From: Leptodactylus fallax | Lineage: Eukaryota > Chordata > Amphibia > Anura > Leptodactylidae | DNA: 64,000 nt | NCBI GenBank assembly: GCA_947044405.1 | Contig: CAMRHE010000351.1 | Location: forward strand, 1,673,001-1,737,000 | Direction of reading: 5' to 3' | Shown here: piece after piece, positions 55,840 to 64,000 of the stretch | Layout: each line of letters starts with the position of its first letter | Numbering within the stretch: position 1 is the first letter of the stretch | The notes under the pieces: generated by a model | Seen by the model: only the letters and a program-made list of their open reading frames with translations | The model's database searches: none | What the model was told of the DNA's origin: nothing | Made by a program: the position numbers and the translations under genes

Positions 55840-56345
55840 TGTGACGGGGATGTTAAACTGTGTAGGGGCACTGAGGGGGCTCATTTAACTGTGTTGGGGC
55901 ACTGAGTGGCCATTATACTGTGTTTGAGCATTGAGGGGGGCCATTTAAAGTAAGTATGTTATCATACTTCAGCATATCCACCCAGGCCAGTAAGATAGGT
56001 TAGGGTCATCTGAATCAAACAGTCTTTCCCCCTTGTGAATCACTGCTTCTGTTTCCGAGATATCACTTTTTGTCAATATACAAATGAGCTCTTTGGAGCA
56101 ATGAGGGTGTTGCCAAGGAGCTCATTTGCATTATGACAAAAATGGCACTACATCACCATGTGAGGCACTAATTGTTTGATTCAGGTGGCCCTAACCTATC
56201 TATCTGGGTTCTGGACACAGACTCCCTTTAAATGTGTTTTGGAAGTAAGGGGTCATTAAACTGTGTGAGGGCACTGAGCAGGGCATTGGCCTGTGTGAGG
56301 GGACTGAGAGGGGCATTATCCTGTGTGGGGCATTAAGGGGACATA
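55840..56345. repeat. About 30-bp minisatellite, split by a MITE
   Basis: Units about GGGGCACTGAGGGGGCCATTATACTGTGT at 55852-55944 and again at 56232-56345. ATTATACTGTGT resembles the 31-bp units at 13.3 and 15.4 kb. The TTAA-flanked element at 55945-56231 landed in the CATTTAA of one unit. Confidence 0.75.
55945..56231. mobile_element. MITE with TTAA ends inside a minisatellite
   Basis: TTAA at 55945-55948 and 56228-56231. The arms AGGTTAGGGTCATCTGAATCAAACA and TGTTTGATTCAGGTGGCCCTAACCT are nearly perfect inverses, and AAATGAGCTCTTTGGAGCAATG / GGAGCTCATTTGC adds a second hairpin. The right end ACTCCCTTTAA matches the element at 52402-53033. Confidence 0.82.
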
Positions 56346-57591
56346 ATTTATATAAGGGGAACTTTTAATATGGGGAATAGGGGATACTCTTGGTCAAAGG
56401 AAGTACTGTGGAGGACTCCAAAAGGGGTTTGACTTTGTGGTAAAGGGGATGTGACCTGAAAATGTTTTATTGCACTCTGCCCTGTTTTTGGTGTTCTAAT
56501 ATAGGATACAATGCATAACTAAACACAGAATTAGAAGGGGTTGTCTGATGAGAAGCAGAATAGAGTTAGCAAGGCGATCAGCTGATCATCATTGATCCGT
56601 CCCCCCTATCCCCGACAACCACACAACTCGCTGGTGGAAGCCTTGCCTGATCTAGTTTATAGAGCAGGTTTCTCTAGCATGGGACCTCTTGTATGATGAC
56701 CATTTGCCCTAGCAGGGCACATAGTCAGTGATTTACAACCCTTTTAACTAAGACAACTCCTACACTGTCCTTAGAGTTATGCCAGAGGTATAACCTGAAG
56801 CTCCTAAGCAATGCAAAATCTGCAACAGTCTCCAATCTTGTGACATATATAGTATTAGGGTCATCTTACGTGGCAGAGACGTCTTTGAGGTCACAGGGGC
56901 TGTATGTGATTGCTACCTCTGTGTCCCTATAGCCATATACGATCTGTTATTATATAGATATCCTTACCTCCTTTCTTATATTAGAGAACATGCAGGTCAT
57001 GCAGAAGTTTATTTAGCTCTATTACTTTGTTTTGCCATCACGTATATAAATCAATACTAACTAGGCGAAATGGAGGAAACTCTGCAGACAGGTCATTCAA
57101 ACATTATAGTAATGTGTATCTGAGGGCGACACAGATGGCATTATACATTAGTGCTTCTCACCGAAGGAAAAATTCAATAGTTACCTAGCGGGTTTTTCAA
57201 CTATGTGAATCATTTATTGTGTTCCTCTTCCCAGTGTCTTAGTCACTTGTCATTGCTGGATTTAGACCTTCTTCAGATTTGGAATAGATATGGAATTAAC
57301 TTATTCCATTTCACTGCATTGTAAGGAACAATAAATAAAGAATAGTCCAAGAGTCTTTACATTATATTCTATTTCTCTCTCATATACCTGAAGAGCTTTT
57401 CATTATTTTACTTTTCTATGTGACTATGTACTTACTGTACAATGGCTAGTCCCAAGTATAAGAAGATTCCCTGTAATTATAAGGCGACCACTATGTCTGC
57501 GCTTACCTTATAGTATTATGTACTTTCCCTAAACATGTAATGCACTAAGTTCCCCTATAGGGGTAGCTGCAGCCGGCAGGAATTTCATCAT
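56346..57591. other. Unassigned stretch
   Basis: At about 56520 AGAAGGGGTTGTCTGATGAGAAGC looks like an isolated MITE end. GTGACATATATAG...CTATAGCCATATAC near 56840-56940 may be a decayed repeat. No gene. Confidence 0.4.
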
Positions 57592-57965
57592 TTAAAGGGA
57601 TTTGCCAACCAATGCAGCTTATATCCTGTTCAGTAGGGATACGTTGCAGATCAGTGGGGGTGGCCACAGGGACCTGCACCAATCACACAAACTGAGCTGC
57701 TTTGCACCCAAGTCTGAACTGAGTTTTAGTCAGGCAGATGTCCCGCCACTCCCTCCATTTCTATGGGACTACATTTCTATGGGACTCTCCAGCAACCCAT
57801 AGAAATGAATGGAGCTGTATACGCAATCCATTCAGACTGGGGATGGAAGACATCCCAGTTCTCATGATTGTTGGTGGTCCCAGTAGTCAGACCCCCTCCA
57901 ATCTGTGGATTACCATTAACCTGTAGTTAGGGGATAGGCTGCAGGGGTGGACAAAACCAATTTAA
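57592..57965. mobile_element. T2-like MITE with TTAA ends, diverged
   Basis: TTAAAGGGATTTGCCAACCAATGCAGC at the left; GCTGCAGGGGTGGACAAAACCAATTTAA at the right, pairing loosely. TTAA on both sides. CCCAGTAGTCAGACCCCCTCC and CAACCCATAGAAATGAATGGAGC are typical interior phrases. Confidence 0.65.
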
Positions 57966-58465
57966 AGGCTATGGATGACTTAGACATGGAAAAAATATCT
58001 ACAGTCTTCATTCCTTCGTTCATTTTCAGATCTCTGATATACAGTTTCCAACCTGCTCCTAGATTTAGACTTTTCTTATGTAGAAGGGTCCCCCTCACTT
58101 CCCCTGTAGACTCCTGTGGGTTTCTTTACCACTTTCTACACTTATACACAGACAATGTGATTCTACACTTCAGACTGCTTTTTGGCTTTCTTTCCTATCT
58201 ACAGTCTGTATGATCTGCCTTCCCCGATAACATGGAAACTTTCCCTCTTATCTTCCTCTGTACTGCCATTCACATCCTCCCCTTCTCTCTTGCTGGTATC
58301 TCAAATATCTAAAGAAGGGAGGAAGAAAGCAGAGACAAGAGCAGTGTGCTGTCAGATCTACCATATGTCAGACTCAGCAGGACAGTCAACTATATGAAGG
58401 AGTCACACACCCTCTACGGCAGCAAAGTAGTAGAACTTTTTAATGAAGACTCTTTAGCTGTTTGC
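57966..58465. other. Unassigned stretch
   Basis: Frames at 57947-58213 and 58182-58397 are Ser/Leu/Phe-rich without domains. No feature called. Confidence 0.4.
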
Positions 58466-58974
58466 TTAAAGGGGTATTCCAATGATCATAACCATTTTTA
58501 AATTTGTAGATAATTAAAAGTTAAACATTTTTGCAAGTATAAGTAATTAAACATTTTGCAGAGTTTTAAAGATTTTCTCTAAACATCTTGTGGTCACGAG
58601 TTGCTGTCTTGATCGGTTGCTAGTGGATATGACCATGAATGAAAGACCTTTCTAAGGTCAGAAAGTCAGCCATGATTTGCCTTATTGTGGCCGGGATATC
58701 TTCTTATACATGTGTAGTGTCCCAGCCTGATAACCCAGCTACAATAAGAAAATCATGGCTGGGTTCCTGACAAGTCCCAGACCATAGAAAGTTTCTGCAT
58801 ACATGGTCGTATCCATTGGCAACCGATCAAGACAACAGACTGTCACCACTAAGATGGATAGAGAAAATCTTTAAAACTCTGCAGAATTTTTAGCTACTTA
58901 TATTTGCAAAAATCTTTAACTTTGGAATATCTACAAATATAAATATTATTATGTTCATGGGAATACCCCTTTAA
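58466..58974. mobile_element. T2-like MITE with TTAA ends, 509 bp
   Basis: TTAAAGGGGTATTCCAATGATCATAA pairs with ATGTTCATGGGAATACCCCTTTAA. GTTTTAAAGATTTTCTCTAAACATC answers GATGGATAGAGAAAATCTTTAAAAC, and CCCAGCCTGATAACCCAGC lies at the centre between AATCATGGCTGG repeats. Confidence 0.85.
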
Positions 58975-59001
58975 CTTTGCTTTTAGGAAGCAGATAAACA
59001 A

Positions 59002-59133
59002 TTAAAGGGTTTATTTTCTATCCATAGGATAGAGGATAAGTACCTGATCAGGGAGGGTCTGAAAGCCAAGACCCCATTGATCCTAAGAACTATGGATAGA
59101 GGATAAATACTTCTCATGGCATAACCCCTTTAA
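59002..59133. mobile_element. Short T2-like MITE, 132 bp
   Basis: TTAAAGGGTTTATTTTCTATCCATAGGATAGAGGATAAGTACC at the left, ATGGATAGAGGATAAATACTTCTCATGGCATAACCCCTTTAA at the right, TTAA on both sides. Only 27 bases from the preceding MITE. Confidence 0.78.
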
Positions 59134-59168
59134 AGGAATGTTTACACTCTATCTGTTTAGCAAAAGAT

Positions 59169-59236
59169 AATAGAATAGAATAGAATAGCATAGAATAGAA
59201 TAGAATAGAATAGAATAGAATAGAATAGAATAGAAT
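59169..59236. repeat. (AGAAT)n microsatellite
   Basis: About 13 copies of a pentanucleotide, ATAGA/GAATA, with one AGCAT variant. Confidence 0.95.
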
Positions 59237-59239
59237 ATT

Positions 59240-60026
59240 GCCCATGTGTAGCACTTCGTCCCCAGTTTTCCTGGAAATTTCATTCCTTTTCTTTGTATAG
59301 AATGGCCAAGGATCTACAGACAATCATCCCTGCAGATTCCAGGACGGCTAATTTTCTCCCTGATGACATAGTGAATGTGACTCGCCTTTTAGATGAGAAA
59401 AGTGTTGTGTATTACTTAGCAATAATATGTACTGGATGATAAGGATTTAATCAGATCCATCTTAGACAGAATTGAACCCTTAAGTCTTCTTCTTGACATT
59501 ATCCCAGCAAAGCAGCTTATATAACAACTCCTCTCGCTCCCTTCTTTTATCTTTGTATTTTTTATGTGGAAGTTCAGTTTAATAAATTGCTTTTTTTCTC
59601 TAAATTTATGCATTGCCTCCGTCTCAGACTTTATATCATATTACCTCCCGGGAGCAAACAACCTTTGTTCTTCCAGCAGCAAGTTACTGAATTGTCATTA
59701 TTTCTTGTTTGCTGAAGGCATTGAATTTCATGGCAAAAAATGGCTTCTACTTCTACAGAAAGAAGGATTAGCTGATGATATGAAGCAAATACATTAAGCT
59801 AGATTCAGAGTCATTGCTACAGTAGGTTTTCCTTCGCTCAGGGCAAAAATTTAGTTTTTGCCCTAGGCCTGTATCTAAATATCTTGGTCAAGTCAGAGCC
59901 TTTTGACACTCATCCGACACCAAGAATATGGCACGCCTGTCAGCCCCTAAGTAGACCACAATACACTTAACAATTTACTACATTAATTTTATTATATTAT
60001 TATTTTATTTTATTATATTTGATTTA

Positions 60027-60085
<59 letters not shown>

Positions 60086-60714
60086 ATTTATTTATTAATA
60101 TTATACATTTAGAATAATATATAATTATACATTATTATATTATAATTTAATATACAATAATTATATTATTAGAATATAATTATATATCATATATAATTAT
60201 ATCTAATAACATAACATAGTATATCTAATTATTATATAATATCATTACATTTAGATTTATTTATTCTGTCTCTGTCTCTTCTCCTAACAGATCAGTTTTA
60301 GTTAATACTTGTATTCCCCATGGCATAACAATTCTCAAGCAATTTTTCCTATAAATAAATATTGTGCCGACCCTCTGTTATTCCTACTATAAATTTATGA
60401 ATAAATTGAAAACTGGGTGTTACCATTCTCATTGTTAAAGAGGTGTGTCCCCATACATTATGTTACCGGCAGCAGTAATTGGACAGTGTCAGACTTTGCT
60501 GGACATACCCTTAACTGGTAACGACCAGTTTTTAGTTTATCCATAAATTTCTAAGAGGAATAACAGAGGAACACAACATAAACTTCTAAGAAAAGATGCT
60601 CCAGAATTTTTATAATAGACAAGTCTTTACTAAATCTAACTTATCAATGATGGCGACAGGTCTCCTTTAAGTTAGGAGATTAAATGTCTATGTCTTACAT
60701 GATTTTCTTGATCT
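59240..60714. other. AT-rich stretch with (AT)n; no gene
   Basis: ATATATAT run at 60030-60082 and TATTA/ATAAT-rich sequence at 59985-60250. At 60430-60668 GACAGTGTCAGACTTTGC...GACAGGTCTCCTTTAAG resembles 44130-44240, an uncharacterised repeat. Confidence 0.5.
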
Positions 60715-60715
60715 A

Positions 60716-62335
60716 CAGTGGGTACGGAAAGTATTCAGACCCCTTTAAATTTTTCACTCTTTATTTCATTGCAGCCATTTGCTAAAAGCAAAAAAGTTCA
60801 TTTTATTTCTCATTAATGTACACTCAGCTCCCCATCTTGACAGAAAAAAAAACAGAAATGTAGATATTTTTGCAAATTTATTAAAAAATAAAAACTGAAA
60901 TCTCCCATGGTCATAAGTATTCAGACCCGTTGCTCAGTATTGAGCAGAAGCCGCTTCCTTTTGAGCTAGTACAGCCAGGAGTCTTCTTGGGAATGATGCA
61001 ACAAGTTTTTCACATCTGGATTTGGGGATCCTCTGCCATTCTTCCTTGCAGATCCTCTCCAGTTCTGTCACTTTCGATGGTGAACGTTGGTGGAGCCATT
61101 TTCAGGTCTCTCCAGAGATGCTCAATTGGGTTGAGGTCAGGGCTCTGGCTGGGCCAGTCAGGAATGGTCACAGAGTTTTTCCGAAGCCGCTCCTTTGTTA
61201 TTTTAGCTGTGTGCTTAGGGTCATTGTCTTGTTGGAAGGTGAACCTTCGGCCCAGTCTGAGGTCCAGAGCACTCTGGAAGAGGTTTTCTTCCAGGATATC
61301 TCTGTACTTGGCCGCATTCATCTTTCCTTCAATTGCAACCAGTCGTCCTGTCCCCCATAGCATGATGCTGCCACCGCCATGTTTCACTGTTGGGATTGTA
61401 TTGGGCAGGTGATGAGCAGTGCCTGGTTTTCTCCACACAAACCGCTTAGAATTAAAGGCAAAAAGTTCAATCTTCATCTCATCAGACCAGAGAATCTTAT
61501 TTCTCATAGTCTGGGAGTCCTTCATGTGTTTTTTGGCAAACTCTATGCGGGCTTTCATATGTCTTGCACTGAGGAGAGGCTTCCTTCAGGCCACTCTGCC
61601 ATAAAGCCCCGACTGGTGGAGGGCTGCAGTGATAGTGACTTTGTGGAACTTTCTCCCATCTCCCTACTGCATCTCTGGAGCTCAGCCACAGTGATCTTTG
61701 GGTTCTTCTTTACCTCTCTCACCAAGGCTCTTCTCCCACGATTGCTCAGTTTGGCTGGACGGCCAGGTCTAGGAAGAGTTCTGGTCATCCCAAACTTCTT
61801 CCATTTAAGGATTATGGATGCCACTGTGCTCTTAGGAACCTTGAGTGCTGCAGAAATTCTTTTGTAACCTTGGCCAGATATGTGCCTTGCCACAATTCTG
61901 TCTCTGAGCTCCTTGGGCAGTTCCTTTGACCTCATGATTCTCATTTGCTCTGACATGCACTGTGAGCTGTGAGGTCTTATATAGACAGGTGTGCGCCTTT
62001 CCTAATCACGTCCAATCAGTTTAATTAAACACAGCTGGACTCCAATGAAGGAGTAGAACCATCTCAAGGAGGATCAGAAGGAAATGGACAGCAGGTGAGA
62101 TAAGTATGAGTGTCACAGCAAAGGGTCTGAATACTTATGACCATGTGATATTTCACTTTTTCTTTTTTAATAAATTTGCAAAAATATCTACATTTCTGTT
62201 TTTTTTCTGTCAAGATGGGGTGCTGAGTGTACATTAATGAGAAATAAAATAAACTTTTTTGCTTTTAGCAAATGGCTGCAATGAAAAAAAGAGAGAAAAA
62301 AATAAAAGGGGTCTGAATACTTTCTTTACACACTG
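60716..62335 (-). mobile_element. Tc1-type DNA transposon, 1.62 kb
   Basis: TA at 60714-60715 and 62336-62337. Inverted repeats of about 200 bases: CAGTGGGTACGGAAAGTATTCAGACCCC against GGGGTCTGAATACTTTCTTTACACACTG, with inner repeats GGTCATAAGTATTCAGACCC and GGGTCTGAATACTTATGACC (IR/DR layout). Outer right end partly decayed. Encodes a broken transposase on the minus strand. Confidence 0.96.
60932..61956 (-). pseudogene. Tc1 transposase with several frameshifts
   Basis: Minus strand. Starts MSEQMRIMRSKELPKELRDR; helix-turn-helix GYKRISAALKVPKSTVASII, linker PGRPAKLS, then KITVAELQRCSREMGESS, after which the frame shifts (about 61645) and is regained at [11 protein letters not shown] (61558). 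The catalytic D lies in WSDEMKIEL (Met replacing the usual Thr). An in-frame gap follows MLWG, losing about six residues normally present. The second D ([11 protein letters not shown]) and E ([13 protein letters not shown]) are 34 residues apart. A further frameshift after LKMA puts the last 50 or so codons in another frame, readable to about 60932. Dead. Confidence 0.93.
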
Positions 62336-62424
62336 TAATTCCTGCTAAAGAAGATGGGAAACCTCACAAGATTGATTTTGATGAATTATAATTCATATAG
62401 TTTGGCTGTCTGGTTTATTTTGTG

Positions 62425-62757
62425 CTGGATGGGAAGTATTATACTCTGGTGTCTCTTCAGATCCTACAGTATAATAAATGGAGGTCTAGGGTTATACTCA
62501 CCTCTCCTGGGCATCCTCACAGTGTCCAGTGGCATCAGGTGGTCCCCGTCTTCTGGCCTCTGGCTGACACTGTGCACCCCAGGGTCCCCGCTGGGCCCAT
62601 TCACAGTCCTTAGGAGTGACCCTGAAGAGAGTGACATCAGCCACAGGCCAGAAGAGGATCCCGGGGGACCATCAGATGACACCAAGAAGATGAGACAAGT
62701 TGCGTATAACCTGAATGAGTCGGCTCCAGAATATTTCTTCTTCTGGCCATGACTATG
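62425..62757. repeat. Module copy: ATTATACTCTGGTGTCTCTTCAG palindrome and flank
   Basis: TATTATACTCTGGTGTCTCTTCAGATCCTACAGTATAATA, then GGAGGTCTAGGG, then ATACTCACCTCTCCTGGGC, the same order as in 18755-19086 and 42194-42760. Ends lost. Frames here are incidental. Confidence 0.68.
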
Positions 62758-62764
62758 CTATAAA

Positions 62765-63700
62765 GAATATCACTAAATGCTGTTAACAGAGCAGAGCAGA
62801 AGCTCAGGCCAGATGGCCGCCCCATAATCATGGACAGAAAATAGAGTTTAAAAAATCTATAATCAAAAAATAAAAACGAAAAAGTGATATTTTTTAACTA
62901 TCTAACTAATATATTGGTGACACGTTTCCTTTAAGAGGACCCCTCGAAATGCTGTGTTGGGTCATATTGTATGGACAGAGATTGCCGGGCAGTATATGAT
63001 ATATAATGTCCTGTACTTATGATGATATTGCCGGCGCTGCATGTTCTTCTTTCATTTGAGCTTGATGTCTTATGTTTTTCAGGTCTAGCAGACAAGCCAA
63101 AGAAGATCAGTGGTGAATGTGAGAAGGAACATCGATCACCATGTTCAGCAGCAGAAGGTCGGGCTATGGCTTTATTTTTTCAATGTATTTTTTTAAAATC
63201 TGGAAAAAAAACTGGAGAAATAAATGATAAAGCTTGGCATTTCCTTGGCTACCTAGATTTTTCTGGTTTATCTGGTTCAGTATCATACTCTCTAATATCT
63301 ATCACATAAGCCAAAGTCAAAGACACAGCTGTCCGTGCATTGTAGTCAGGAGCCCCTGCCGCTGTGTCCCCGGGGTGCTTACTGCAGGTCATGTCATTTA
63401 ACAGTAAAAAAAATTTTCTTACCGTTTTCCAGTTCATTTATATTATACATCAATAGTGCAGCCAGCTTGATATTTGTGAAAATCAATTATTAAAAAAAAA
63501 AATCATTTTCCCTTGAACTTCGCACGTTTCTGCTTTGAGCATTATGTGTTCTCTAAATTACCACATTACTGTATTAAGGGTCAATGAGAATGAATTGATC
63601 GGTACATGTGTAAAGACAGGGACGCTACAAAGATATTCCTGTGTTATTTACTATTGATTTCGGGTGTTGTATGTGAACGTTAATTCATTGAAATCTGTTT
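62765..63700. other. Mostly unassigned; weak exon candidate at 63081-63162
   Basis: TTATGTTTTTCAG (63069-63081) is a fair splice acceptor. The following 80 bases stay open with a Cys/Lys/Glu-rich, non-repetitive reading (KKISGECEKEHRSPCSAAEG). No good donor follows (AAGGTCGGG), and I do not recognise the peptide. Reported only as a candidate. Confidence 0.25.
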
Positions 63701-63701
63701 T

Positions 63702-64000
63702 TAGGCTAAGGCCCCTCATAGCGGGCCACAGAAAAAAAAGCTCTGTGAGAAAAAACGCGGCGGCAGCGCATCACTTTTCACAGAAATTCCGCAGAGGAAA
63801 GCTTTCTGCTTCCATTATACCTATAGGAAAACCGCCGGCGTTTCCGTAGATATAATTGACATGCTGCAGTTTCCAAAACCAGAACAGTTTTGGAAATTGC
63901 AGCTTGTCTGCTGCACGTATTTTTCCGCATTGTGTGGATGGGATTTGCATCCACTATGCAGGGACTGTAAAACGCCACAGTATTTTCCTGGTTTGGCCGC
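63702..64000. mobile_element. MITE, GGCTAAGGC family, third copy, cut by window end
   Basis: TTAGGCTAAGGCCCCTCATAGCGGGCC at the left. The centre CTTTCTGCTTCCATTATACCTATAGGAAAACCGCCGGCGTTTCCGTAGATATAATTGACATGC is nearly the same as in 38160-38441. The right end lies at or just past the window edge (TTTGGCCGC). Confidence 0.78.

Noticed and set aside
60930..61867. Plus-strand open frames of 160 and 162 codons
   Set aside because: They lie antisense to the Tc1 transposase.

Overview
This window looks like intergenic or deep intronic DNA from an amphibian, most likely a frog. I found no convincing host gene in 64 kb. The evidence is the repeat content: three different Tc1-type DNA transposons with inverted repeats of about 200 bp, many TTAA-flanked miniature elements beginning TTAAAGGGG (the signature of the T2/Kolobok elements described in Xenopus), L2 and CR1 LINE relics, a V-SINE, GATA microsatellites and several minisatellites. 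The species cannot be fixed from the sequence. Nearly all long reading frames are transposase or reverse-transcriptase relics, or artefacts of tandem repeats.

Layout. 0-9 kb: a pogo-like MITE, GATA arrays, a nearly intact Tc1 element (2715-4290), several foldback MITEs and a CR1 relic (about 6.5 kb). 9.7-11.6 kb: a 41-bp minisatellite whose minus strand spells the LINE reverse-transcriptase motif GVPQGSVLGPL over and over. 12.2-18.1 kb: a probable 6-kb hAT-type element holding a second, 2.55-kb hAT-type element with a perfect 8-bp target duplication, two arrays of one 31-bp unit, and TTAA MITEs. 19-24 kb: a deletion derivative of a Tc1 element and an L2 reverse-transcriptase fragment with GATA arrays on both sides. 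24-42 kb: mostly unassigned DNA, with MITEs, a foldback element carrying a 22-bp minisatellite (30.3-31.2 kb) and ribozyme-type repeats at 25.9-26.3 and 39.8-40.4 kb. 45.7-47.3 kb: a second Tc1 element. 50-51.5 kb: a CR1 3' fragment expanded into a 52-bp minisatellite and interrupted by a ribozyme-type repeat. 52.4-54.1 kb: two long hairpin elements. 54.4 kb: a V-SINE. 55.8-59.2 kb: MITEs and a minisatellite. 60.7-62.3 kb: a third Tc1 element. The window ends inside another MITE.

The most notable signal is a family of repeats encoding hammerhead self-cleaving ribozymes. The copy at 51156-51202 (plus strand) has every core nucleotide and three fully paired stems. A second copy (26109-26155, minus strand) keeps the conserved core residues with mismatches in stems II and III. 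Two decayed copies lie in tandem at 39.8-40.4 kb. In the better copies the units sit as direct or inverted pairs, as in Penelope-like elements and retrozymes. Such ribozymes are known from those families, so the class is not new, but this family and its arrangement merit a check. A second theme is that LINE coding segments have twice been turned into minisatellites.
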